NCBI GenBank assembly: GCA_017531765.1
Contig: JAFXKJ010000003.1
Span: 1 to 34,459, forward strand
DNA: 34,459 nucleotides
Direction of reading: 5' to 3'
Source: Clostridia bacterium
GTDB taxonomy: Bacteria > Bacillota > Clostridia > Oscillospirales > CAG-272
This document shows, piece by piece, positions 23,904-30,395 of this stretch. The position numbers and the translations under genes were made by a program. Position 1 is the first letter of the stretch; each line of letters opens with the position of its first letter. The notes beneath the pieces are model-generated. The model was given only the letters and a program-made list of their open reading frames with translations, had not been told where the DNA came from and did not search any database.

Positions 23904-24317
23904 TTATTTTCTTTTGTGTTCGAGGGTGTTTTCATTACCTCTGTATACAACAAACTTGCAAAAAAGAAATTCCAAAACGAAATTTGCAAGCATTGTTACG
24001 ATCAAGATTAGAAAATCGTTAAAACCTGCGCTTTCGGCAAGATTACCGAGATATGTGGAAAGAGGAGTGAACACTAAATAAAATCCGAACACTTTCATCA
24101 TAGCCACAGGGACGTTCGCGGCAGATTTGAAGGTGTACCGACGGTTCAATGTAAAATTCCAAAGTATTGAAAGTACAAGTGAGATCAGATAGGGGATCCA
24201 GTAATCCTTTATAAAAATTTCAAGCAGAGCAAAGGATCCAATCTGGATCACACCTGCTGATATTGAAAATAGCGTGAATTTCACAGCTTGCCATAAGTTT
24301 TTGTTATCAGTTTTCAT
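23904..24317 (-). CDS. GtrA family membrane protein
   Basis: The protein has 137 residues with four membrane segments. LWQAVKFTLFSISAGVIQIGSFALLE, WNFTLNRRYTFKS in the middle and FVLEFLFCKFVVYR at the end are GtrA hallmarks. GtrA proteins are thought to help move undecaprenyl-linked sugars across the membrane, or to be small accessory proteins for surface polysaccharide synthesis. The start is set at ATG 24317 because AAGGAGAA is 7 bases upstream; the frame extends to 24350 without a ribosome site. No GtrB-like glycosyltransferase adjoins it. Confidence 0.88.
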   Translation of the reverse strand: MKTDNKNLWQAVKFTLFSISAGVIQIGSFALLEIFIKDYWIPYLISLVLSILWNFTLNRRYTFKSAANVPVAMMKVFGFYLVFTPLSTYLGNLAESAGFNDFLILIVTMLANFVLEFLFCKFVVYRGNENTLEHKRK

Positions 24318-24384
24318 TATGTAGTTCTCCTTAGGTGTTACTGAAAGCAAAGGTATCGGAAAATGATTGTATTATAACACAAAA

Positions 24385-24422
24385 CGCCCGAAAGCCCTGT
24401 GTAAAATAGGGGCTTTTGGGCG
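24385..24422 (-). terminator. Terminator after the second guaA-3'-end-like sequence
   Basis: CGCCCGAAAGCCC (24385-24397) / GGGCTTTTGGGCG (24410-24422) pairs over 13 bp with one G-U. On the minus strand TTTTGTGTT follows. It lies 24 bp downstream of the repeat at 24447-24458. Confidence 0.8.
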
Positions 24423-24446
24423 TGTTTGTTAGCCTAAAGTTGTCAC

Positions 24447-24458
24447 TCCCACTCGATG
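24447..24458 (-). repeat. Second copy of the guaA 3'-end sequence (att-like site)
   Basis: TCCCACTCGATG is identical to 25553-25564 at the 3' end of guaA and in the same orientation. On the minus strand it reads ATC GAG TGG GAG TGA (Ile-Glu-Trp-Glu-stop), the same terminal tetrapeptide as GuaA. The two copies bracket about 1.1 kb. Confidence 0.65.
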
Positions 24459-24524
24459 TCTAATACACTAAAACCCATTAAAAAGTTCTCGTTTTGAACA
24501 AAAACAGGAACTCTTTCTGTCACA

Positions 24525-24551
24525 ATTATCACTATTATCAGTATTATCACT
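24525..24551. repeat. Three tandem 9-bp repeats
   Basis: ATTATCACT, ATTATCAGT, ATTATCACT in direct tandem. On the minus strand one open frame reads them as alternating Asp-Asn units in a short (about 45-codon) tail ending near 24464. Confidence 0.6.
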
Positions 24552-24598
24552 TACTTTTGCTGTCAAACCTGCTGTCAGTATACCACACAAATTATGTA

Positions 24599-24958
24599 TT
24601 ACTTATTCAAACCGGATGAAAGTTCTTCTGCAACAGCGGGGTTATATTTAGCAATAATCTTGATTGTTTTTTTGATAGGATTAGCCCGATACATTTGCAG
24701 GCAGAGCTCTCTGGATGTTGATAGTGCGTCCAACACGCCTTTTGATTTTAGGTCCTTTATCCACAATTTGAAACGTTTTCTCTTTGCAAGTAACGGTGCC
24801 CATAGCAAAAACGCAACACCGATTAGAATCATTACAATGCCAGGTACTAATTCAGAAAACAGCATATATAACCCAGATATAGCAAATACGGAGCCAAATA
24901 CAGATACCGTTGATGCTAAGGGGCACTTGGGATAGGTGATTACAACGCCTCTTGCCAT
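24599..24958 (-). CDS. Small membrane protein of unknown function
   Basis: This 119-residue protein has two close hydrophobic segments (about 15-55) and a basic cytoplasmic tail (KRKRFKLWIKDLKSKG onward). I do not recognise it. GAGGAGAA is placed about 8 bases before the ATG. It starts 21 bp after the stop of the next unknown gene, so both are probably one transcript. It lies inside the segment bracketed by guaA-3'-end repeats, and its AT-rich codon use differs from flanking genes, which is consistent with acquisition. Confidence 0.65.
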   Translation of the reverse strand: MARGVVITYPKCPLASTVSVFGSVFAISGLYMLFSELVPGIVMILIGVAFLLWAPLLAKRKRFKLWIKDLKSKGVLDALSTSRELCLQMYRANPIKKTIKIIAKYNPAVAEELSSGLNK

Positions 24959-24979
24959 AAAAAAATTCTCCTCTGCATA

Positions 24980-25465
24980 TTATTTATGATTACCGATATA
25001 TTCATATTCAGCTTTTGAATATGCAATACCAGTGTGCATATATTCATCGCCGTTTGGAATGACAACAACATACACTTGCTTACCAGGATAATGTTTTGCT
25101 GCTTCAGAATAACTGTCAAACGATACACGACCGTATTCTTCCAACACCATAAAATAACCTGTGGTTTTGCCATTTGTTTTTGATTCCATAATGCGGTCGA
25201 CTGTGTCTGTCACCACCAGCCAATCTTCGTTTTGAATGGCTTTTTTATAAGCAAAATCTTCTGCAACGCTATTAACTCCTATGACAACAAATACGACCGC
25301 TAACAATGCGCAAAGAATTTCTATTTTTTTATCTTTAACTCTAAAGAACAAAACCGCAAGAACGATAACGACTATGCCTAAAATAATCGCCATTTCCCAT
25401 GAACTTCGTGTCGCAAAGTGTGAAGTGCGAAGAACTTTGTTAATCATCTCGTCTGTTAGTTGCAT
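24980..25465 (-). CDS. Membrane protein of unknown function
   Basis: The protein has 161 residues: a short N-terminal helix, two hydrophobic segments (about 24-41 and 47-66), then an outside or cytosolic alpha/beta domain of about 95 residues including TTGYFMVLEEYGRVSFDSY and PGKQVYVVVIPNG. I do not recognise the family. AAGGAAAAA serves as ribosome site. It begins 32 bp past the guaA terminator with no promoter visible between, so expression may depend on read-through from guaA or on a promoter I cannot see. Confidence 0.65.
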   Translation of the reverse strand: MQLTDEMINKVLRTSHFATRSSWEMAIILGIVVIVLAVLFFRVKDKKIEILCALLAVVFVVIGVNSVAEDFAYKKAIQNEDWLVVTDTVDRIMESKTNGKTTGYFMVLEEYGRVSFDSYSEAAKHYPGKQVYVVVIPNGDEYMHTGIAYSKAEYEYIGNHK

Positions 25466-25497
25466 AACATTATTTTTCCTTTTTTGTTGCTAAACAA

Positions 25498-25533
25498 AAC
25501 TGCCCTGAAGCCCTTTCGGGTTTCAGGGCAGTT
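25498..25533 (-). terminator. Terminator of guaA
   Basis: AACTGCCCTGAA (25498-25509) / TTCAGGGCAGTT (25522-25533) is a perfect 12-bp stem extended by GCCC/GGGT. TTGTTT follows on the minus strand. Confidence 0.85.
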
Positions 25534-25548
25534 GAAGGTCATTTAGTA

Positions 25549-26550
25549 TTATTCCCACTCGATGGTACCGATCGGCTTCGGCGTCAAATCCAGCAGTACT
25601 CGGTTGATACCTTCAACCTCATGAGTGATTCTGTATGTTATGTGGTGGAGAACAGGGTAGGGGATCTCCTCGATCGTTGCAGTCATGGCATCCTTTGTGT
25701 TGACAGCGCGGATGATCGCGGGCCAACCCTCGTAGCGGCTCTCGTCGCGCACACCGACACTCTTGATGTCGGGAACAGCGATGAAGTACTGCCATACCTT
25801 CTCAGCGAGACCGTTCTTGTCAAACTCCTCGCGGAGGATAGCATCAGCCTCTCGAAGCGCATGGAGTCTGTCGCGTGTAATAGCACCGAGACATCTTACG
25901 CCAAGTCCGGGGCCGGGGAAGGGCTGACGGTAAACCATTGCATGGGGAAGTCCGAGAGCTTCACCAACAACTCTTACCTCATCTTTAAAGAGAAGCTTAA
26001 CGGGCTCAACGAGCTCAAACTGAAGATCCGCGGGAAGACCGCCAACGTTGTGGTGAGACTTAACAGCCTTCTTACCCTCAGCAGCCTTGATGCTCTCAAG
26101 GATATCGGGGTAGATTGTACCCTGTGCGAGGAAGCTGATGCCTTCAAGCTTGCGAGCCTCATCAGCGAATACGTTGATGAACTCAGCACCGATGATCTTT
26201 CTCTTCTTCTCAGGCTCAGCAACACCTGCGAGAAGGTCGAGGAATCTGTCTGTAGCGTCTACGTAGATAAGGTTAGCGTCAAGCTCACCCTTGAAGACTC
26301 TTACAACGTCTTCGGATTCGTTCTTTCTCATGAGACCGTGATTTACGTGAACACAAACGAGCTGCTTGCCGATTGCCTTGATGAGAAGAGCCGCAACAAC
26401 AGACGAGTCAACACCGCCGGATAGGGCGAGGAGAACCTTCTTGTCGCCAACCTGCTCACGAACAAGCTTTATCTGCTCGTCGATGAATGCGTTTGCAAGC
26501 TCAAAATTTGTGATTCTTTCCATTGATTCGGGACGTACGTTACCCTGCAT
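25549..26550 (-). CDS. guaA: GMP synthase, ATP-pyrophosphatase and dimerisation domains only
   Basis: This 333-residue protein matches the C-terminal two-thirds of bacterial GuaA. The ATP-pyrophosphatase P-loop ALSGGVDSS is at 42-50, then CVHVNHGLMRKNE, FLAQGTIYPD, KSHHNVGGLP and PFPGPGLGVRCLG, ending in the dimerisation domain with the invariant PIGTIEWE. It adenylates XMP and aminates it to GMP. The roughly 190-residue N-terminal glutamine amidotransferase present in normal 510-525 residue GuaA is absent, as in the archaeal split enzyme, and no separate GATase is seen in the window. GGAGGT 8 bases before the ATG shows a genuine start rather than truncation. Codon use is that of a highly expressed gene. 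Confidence 0.93.
   Translation of the reverse strand: MQGNVRPESMERITNFELANAFIDEQIKLVREQVGDKKVLLALSGGVDSSVVAALLIKAIGKQLVCVHVNHGLMRKNESEDVVRVFKGELDANLIYVDATDRFLDLLAGVAEPEKKRKIIGAEFINVFADEARKLEGISFLAQGTIYPDILESIKAAEGKKAVKSHHNVGGLPADLQFELVEPVKLLFKDEVRVVGEALGLPHAMVYRQPFPGPGLGVRCLGAITRDRLHALREADAILREEFDKNGLAEKVWQYFIAVPDIKSVGVRDESRYEGWPAIIRAVNTKDAMTATIEEIPYPVLHHITYRITHEVEGINRVLLDLTPKPIGTIEWE
25553..25564 (-). repeat. guaA 3'-end sequence, first copy (att-like site)
   Basis: TCCCACTCGATG covers the last codons of guaA (Ile-Glu-Trp-Glu). The same 12 bp recur at 24447-24458. The 3' end of guaA is a known integration target for genomic islands. Confidence 0.65.
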
Positions 26551-26615
26551 ATATTTATACCTCCATGATATCTCGCACCGGCGAGAATCAAAAAACTCTT
26601 AATCTATTAAACCAA

Positions 26616-27815
26616 TCAGTTAGTGTAGTTGTCGAAATAGCCCTGAACGAGGACAACGGGAGTACCCTTGTCTCCGGAGCCGCTTGTGAGGTCGCAAAGG
26701 GAACCGATAAGGTCTGTAAGCTGTCTGGGGGTGGTACCCTGAGAAGCCATGTTACCTACAAGGTTGTCACCCTTAGCCTTGATGCTTGCGGAGATAGCCT
26801 CGCGGAGAGCATCACCTGAAAGATCCTTGAAGTCGTTATCGGCAAGGTACTTGAGCTTGAGCTCGTTCGGTGTACCGATAAGACCGTCTGTGAATGCGGG
26901 AGAAACGACCGGGTCAGCAAGCTCCCAGATCTTACCCTGGGGATCCTTGAACGCACCGTCGCCGTAAACCATAACCTCAACGTGCTTGCCTGTAGCCTTC
27001 GCGATCTTGTCCTGAATATCAAGAACGAGGGACTTGCACTCTCTGGGGAAGAGCTTGATCTTGTCTTCGGTAGACTTGTTTGAACCAAGAAGACCGTACT
27101 TCTCGTTACAACCACTGCCGTTTACGGGAGCGTTGAGAATATCGTCAAGACCGAGGACGATCTTAGCGCCGGCTGCCTTCAGAATTCTCTTTGTACGTGC
27201 TCTTGTGTGAATGTCACAGGTAAGAACACAGTCTGTATAGTTGAGGATAGCCTTTGCCTGGTTAGCAAAAACGATCTCTACGTCAGCGCCTGATTCACGG
27301 ATAATGGAAGCATAGTAGTCAACATAATCAACGCCGGTGAACTCATGGAGATTAACTCCGAAAAGCTCGCGGTACTTTTCCAGGGAGAGTACGTCCGAGT
27401 AGGGGTTAACGCCTGCAGCATCAAGCTTGTCAAGACTTACAAGCTCGTTACCAACCTCATCGGAAGGATAGCTGAGCATGAGAACGACCTTCTTTGCACC
27501 CATAGCGATACCCTTAAGACAGATTGCAAAACGGTTACGGGAAAGGATGGGGAAGATAACTCCCACAGTTTCACCGCCAAGCTTTGCTTTTACGTCAGCG
27601 GCAATGTCATTAACCGTAGCATAGTTACCCTGCGCACGGGCAACGATAGATTCTGTGATGGAGATAACGTCACGGTCGCGAAGCTCAAAGCCTTCAATTT
27701 CAGCGGCTTCAAGTACGCTGTCGGCAACGATTGCCGCGAGGTCATCACCCTCTCTGATGATAGGGCAGCGAATACCGCGTGATACAGTACCGACTCTTCT
27801 TGTGTTCTGATCCAT
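26616..27815 (-). CDS. Coenzyme F420-0:L-glutamate ligase-like protein (CofE family)
   Basis: This 399-residue protein is of the F420_ligase family often annotated in Clostridia, where F420 itself is generally not made. Recognisable parts are RGIRCPIIREGDDL at the N-terminus, DRDVISITESIVARAQGNY, GVIFPILSRNRF, HTRARTKRILKAAG and a C-terminal GNMASQGTTPRQLTDLIG. CofE adds gamma-linked glutamates to a phospho-lactyl acceptor using GTP; here the acceptor is unknown. The longer frame to 27935 is rejected: ATG at 27815 has GAAAGGA 9 bases upstream, and the promoter lies within the extra frame. guaA follows 65 bp later on the same strand, probably co-transcribed. Confidence 0.82.
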   Translation of the reverse strand: MDQNTRRVGTVSRGIRCPIIREGDDLAAIVADSVLEAAEIEGFELRDRDVISITESIVARAQGNYATVNDIAADVKAKLGGETVGVIFPILSRNRFAICLKGIAMGAKKVVLMLSYPSDEVGNELVSLDKLDAAGVNPYSDVLSLEKYRELFGVNLHEFTGVDYVDYYASIIRESGADVEIVFANQAKAILNYTDCVLTCDIHTRARTKRILKAAGAKIVLGLDDILNAPVNGSGCNEKYGLLGSNKSTEDKIKLFPRECKSLVLDIQDKIAKATGKHVEVMVYGDGAFKDPQGKIWELADPVVSPAFTDGLIGTPNELKLKYLADNDFKDLSGDALREAISASIKAKGDNLVGNMASQGTTPRQLTDLIGSLCDLTSGSGDKGTPVVLVQGYFDNYTN

Positions 27816-27906
27816 AATTTTTGGAATCCTTTCTATATATGAGTCTATAGTTGACTTGAAAAATTGTGCGCCGACCGAAAAAATCCGATACGAAAAACAC
27901 AGTATT

Positions 27907-27935
27907 ATTATATACCAAATTACACTAAAATTCAA
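27907..27935 (-). promoter_or_regulatory. Promoter of the cofE-like/guaA transcript
   Basis: Minus strand: -35 TTGAAT (27930-27935), 17-bp spacer, -10 TATAAT (27907-27912). The leader to the ATG is about 85 bases; I see no purine riboswitch in it. Confidence 0.65.
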
Positions 27936-28043
27936 TAGGTGATTAAAATATAAGAATAAAAAACAGTAAAAAAATAAAAATAAGCGTAAAAATATTTTTG
28001 TGCAATTAGTAGAAAAGTTTATTTATTCTGATATATGGTATAT

Positions 28044-29336
28044 TTATGTATTAATTTCAAACTTTGCGGAACTGTTCTGAGTCAGGGACGTGGCGAAGAA
28101 TGTCTTCAGCGCGCGGATCATATTTTCGGTGTCATCAGCGCCTGCTGTTTCATATGCAGAGTGCATTGCAAGCTGAGGGAGACCGATATCAATACTGATG
28201 AGAGACACGTGAGCGTTAGAAATGTTACCGAGAGTTGAGCCTCCGGGCATATCTGCGCGGTTAGCGTATGTCTGGTATTTTGCTCCCGCCCTGTCGCATA
28301 TCATCTTGAAAATTCCCGTTGAAACCGCGTCGGAAGTGTATTTCTGATTTGCGTTATACTTGATCACGATACCGCCGCCGAGCTTTACTGTGTGATTTTG
28401 ATCACTGTATTCGGGATGGTTTGGGTGAACAGCATGAGCATTGTCGCAGGAAACGAGAAAACTGTTTGCCACGCGTCTTGAATAATCTTCGCTTTCACCG
28501 TAAGCATTTGATATTCTCGAAAGAACGTCTTTGAGGAAAGTTGAATCAGCGCCCTGACGTGTTAAGCTACCAACTTCTTCGTTGTCAAATAGACAATAAA
28601 CGGGAACACTTTCGGTGGAGCAGTCTGCGCTTACAAATGCTTCAAGGGAAGCGAAGGCGCACTGAAGATCGTCAAGACGGGGCGCTGAGATAAGTCCGTT
28701 GAACTCAATTCCGTCTTCGGGGCAGTAAAGCATGAGGTCGGAAGAGAGGATGCTGTCTTTTTCAATTTCCGCGACACGGGCAACGTCATCAGAAAACGAA
28801 ACCTCGTTTATACCTGCCGCGTAAAGGGGGATCATATCGACAGCAGGATTATACTTCATACCGTCATTTGCACTTCTGTTCATGTGTATTGCAACATTGG
28901 GTATCACCGCGCAAGGCTTTTTCATGTCAACGAGCTTTACATTAACCGAGTCGCCGTCGCGGCAAACAAGGCGCCCCGCAACGCTTAGAGGTCTGTCCAT
29001 CCAGGTTGAGCAGAGCATACCGCCGTATCGCTCGGTGGAAAGACGGATGTATGTGCCTTTTAGCTCTGCGTTTTCTTTGATGCGGAAAGTGGGAGAATCA
29101 CTGTGCGCGGCTGTAAGCATGAATCCCTTGAAATTTGCTGACGGTATTCTGAAGGAAATGAGGGACGAGCCGCCGCGGATCACAAAATATTTACCGCCCT
29201 CACGAAGAGACCAACGGTCGCTTTCAGAAATTTCGGTGTAACCTGCATTTTTGAGAATTTCTGCGGTGTGTGAAACGGCATGATAGGGGGTAGGGGAATT
29301 TTTTATGTAGTCGAAGAGTTTTTCGTTAACAGTCAT
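28044..29336 (-). CDS. M18 family aminopeptidase
   Basis: This 430-residue dinuclear zinc aminopeptidase matches the family's usual length. Motifs are SPTPYHAV near the N-terminus, TAAHSDSP (His78 as zinc ligand), SAPRLDDLQCAFA (bridging Asp), FDNEEVGS (catalytic Glu and zinc Glu), SCDNAHAVHPN and the terminal MHSAYE (zinc His). It removes N-terminal, often acidic, residues from peptides in the cytoplasm. GAGAGGAT lies 7 bases before the ATG and a consensus promoter stands upstream. It is likely a single-gene transcript. Confidence 0.95.
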   Translation of the reverse strand: MTVNEKLFDYIKNSPTPYHAVSHTAEILKNAGYTEISESDRWSLREGGKYFVIRGGSSLISFRIPSANFKGFMLTAAHSDSPTFRIKENAELKGTYIRLSTERYGGMLCSTWMDRPLSVAGRLVCRDGDSVNVKLVDMKKPCAVIPNVAIHMNRSANDGMKYNPAVDMIPLYAAGINEVSFSDDVARVAEIEKDSILSSDLMLYCPEDGIEFNGLISAPRLDDLQCAFASLEAFVSADCSTESVPVYCLFDNEEVGSLTRQGADSTFLKDVLSRISNAYGESEDYSRRVANSFLVSCDNAHAVHPNHPEYSDQNHTVKLGGGIVIKYNANQKYTSDAVSTGIFKMICDRAGAKYQTYANRADMPGGSTLGNISNAHVSLISIDIGLPQLAMHSAYETAGADDTENMIRALKTFFATSLTQNSSAKFEINT

Positions 29337-29374
29337 TTTTATATCCTCTCTTAGCTTAACGAGTATTTTATTTG

Positions 29375-29403
29375 ATTATAACCTTTTTTGCCCGCCGTGT
29401 CAA
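29375..29403 (-). promoter_or_regulatory. Consensus promoter of the M18 aminopeptidase
   Basis: Minus strand: perfect -35 TTGACA (29398-29403), 17-bp spacer, perfect -10 TATAAT (29375-29380). The neighbouring mobile remnant begins immediately beyond the -35, so it cannot extend to the left of about 29404. Confidence 0.8.
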
Positions 29404-30283
29404 TAGTTATATGTGGTAGTGAGTTTGAGGCTGCACGCGATGCCTGGGCAAAGGCTTTTCAGCGCACCCGTGAGGTAGTTTCTGCGGTGAATGAGGTGGG
29501 GGAGAAGATTGAGTCAAAGGGCGATGTGGTGTACAGCGGTAATGGGCGAAAGTCACCTACGGCATCAAACAATTATTTTGTTGAAGACAAATATTTCAAG
29601 TCCCAAATGGCAAAATGGGAAGATTTGAAGCATGGCTCTTTTGTGAAGGTAGGAGAAATAGGTAGTGAACATCCCCTCCATGCTGTTGGAATGCCTACTG
29701 GAGTCTTACGTTTCGACGTGGACAAACTAAAAAGAAATATGTCTGACCACGGTGATTACCTTACTGTTGATTTACTCAAAGCCATTCCCGAAATTATAGC
29801 AAATCCTATTGCTATCAGCGAATACAGTGCAGAAAATACAGTCAGCGTGTTTGGTGACATCTTTGTCGGCAAATCTCCCATGATGGTTGGAGTGACTATT
29901 TCGAAAGATAGAGCCGGTAATAACATAAGCAAAGTACGTACATATAATACACGAAGAGATGTAGGCAATCTTATTAACGACGAAACCGTACTTTATCTTG
30001 ATAAAAACAAAAAAAGAACCCTTAACTGGTTCCAAGCCTGTGGGATACAAGTCCCTTTAGGGGGAACCAAATTCGGGTTCATCCGTAGTATATCATATAT
30101 ATTTGCAAAAATCAATAGAAAGCTCTTGATTGAGTTGCCATACCATAAAAAAAAGAAGCTCTGCAGGTCGCCGATGTTAAAAAAACCGACGAAACGTCCG
30201 AAACGCCCACTGCAGTTACTTCTTCTGACTATAGAATATCGCAAAACGCATCTGCTGTCAACAGTGACTCTCGAATTAAATAA
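29404..30283 (+). pseudogene. Remnant of a mobile-element polyvalent protein with MuF-C-like domain
   Basis: An open frame of about 250 codons shows conserved-looking sequence: an N-terminal helix EAARDAWAKAFQRTREVV, then YFVEDKYFKSQMAKWED, VDLLKAIPEIIANPIAISEY, DIFVGKSPMMVGVTISKD, KVRTYNTRRDVGNLI and TVLYLDKNKKRTLNWFQ. This fits what I recall of the MuF C-terminal domain carried by very large polyvalent proteins of phages and conjugative elements in Firmicutes. There is no ribosome site or real start; the left end abuts the aminopeptidase promoter. At the A8 run 30147-30154 coding shifts to the -1 frame, which continues KEALQVADVKKTDETSE and stops at 30283. It is therefore a 5'-truncated, frameshifted fragment. 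The family assignment is from memory. Confidence 0.68.
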
Positions 30284-30327
30284 CCTGTTGATTTTATAAA
30301 CGAACACCAATACTTTTTCTATCTGTC

Positions 30328-30356
30328 TTGAAAGAAAATAAAAAATGTTGTATAAT
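30328..30356 (+). promoter_or_regulatory. Promoter of the glycosidase-like gene
   Basis: -35 TTGAAA (30328-30333), 17-bp spacer, perfect -10 TATAAT (30351-30356). Confidence 0.7.
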
Positions 30357-30395
30357 GAACGAAGTGAAAATAAATCCCATTTCAGAGAGGTCGTT

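Noticed and set aside
25621..26424. 267-codon + strand frame opposite guaA
   Set aside because: It is an antisense shadow of a highly biased gene; guaA motifs lie on the minus strand and no ribosome site precedes the frame.
26572..26585. Short hairpin CTCGC-ACCG-GCGAG between cofE-like and guaA genes
   Set aside because: The stem is only 5 bp and no T-run follows on the minus strand, so it is not credible as a terminator; possibly a minor processing site.
27816..27935. N-terminal 40-codon extension of the cofE-like frame
   Set aside because: It overlaps the promoter at 27907-27935, and the ATG at 27815 has a good ribosome site and begins conserved sequence.
27816..28043. Search for a purine riboswitch or other structured leader upstream of cofE-guaA
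   Set aside because: The leader is short and AT-rich with no conserved purine-aptamer elements visible; the rest is A/T-rich spacer with nothing recognisable.
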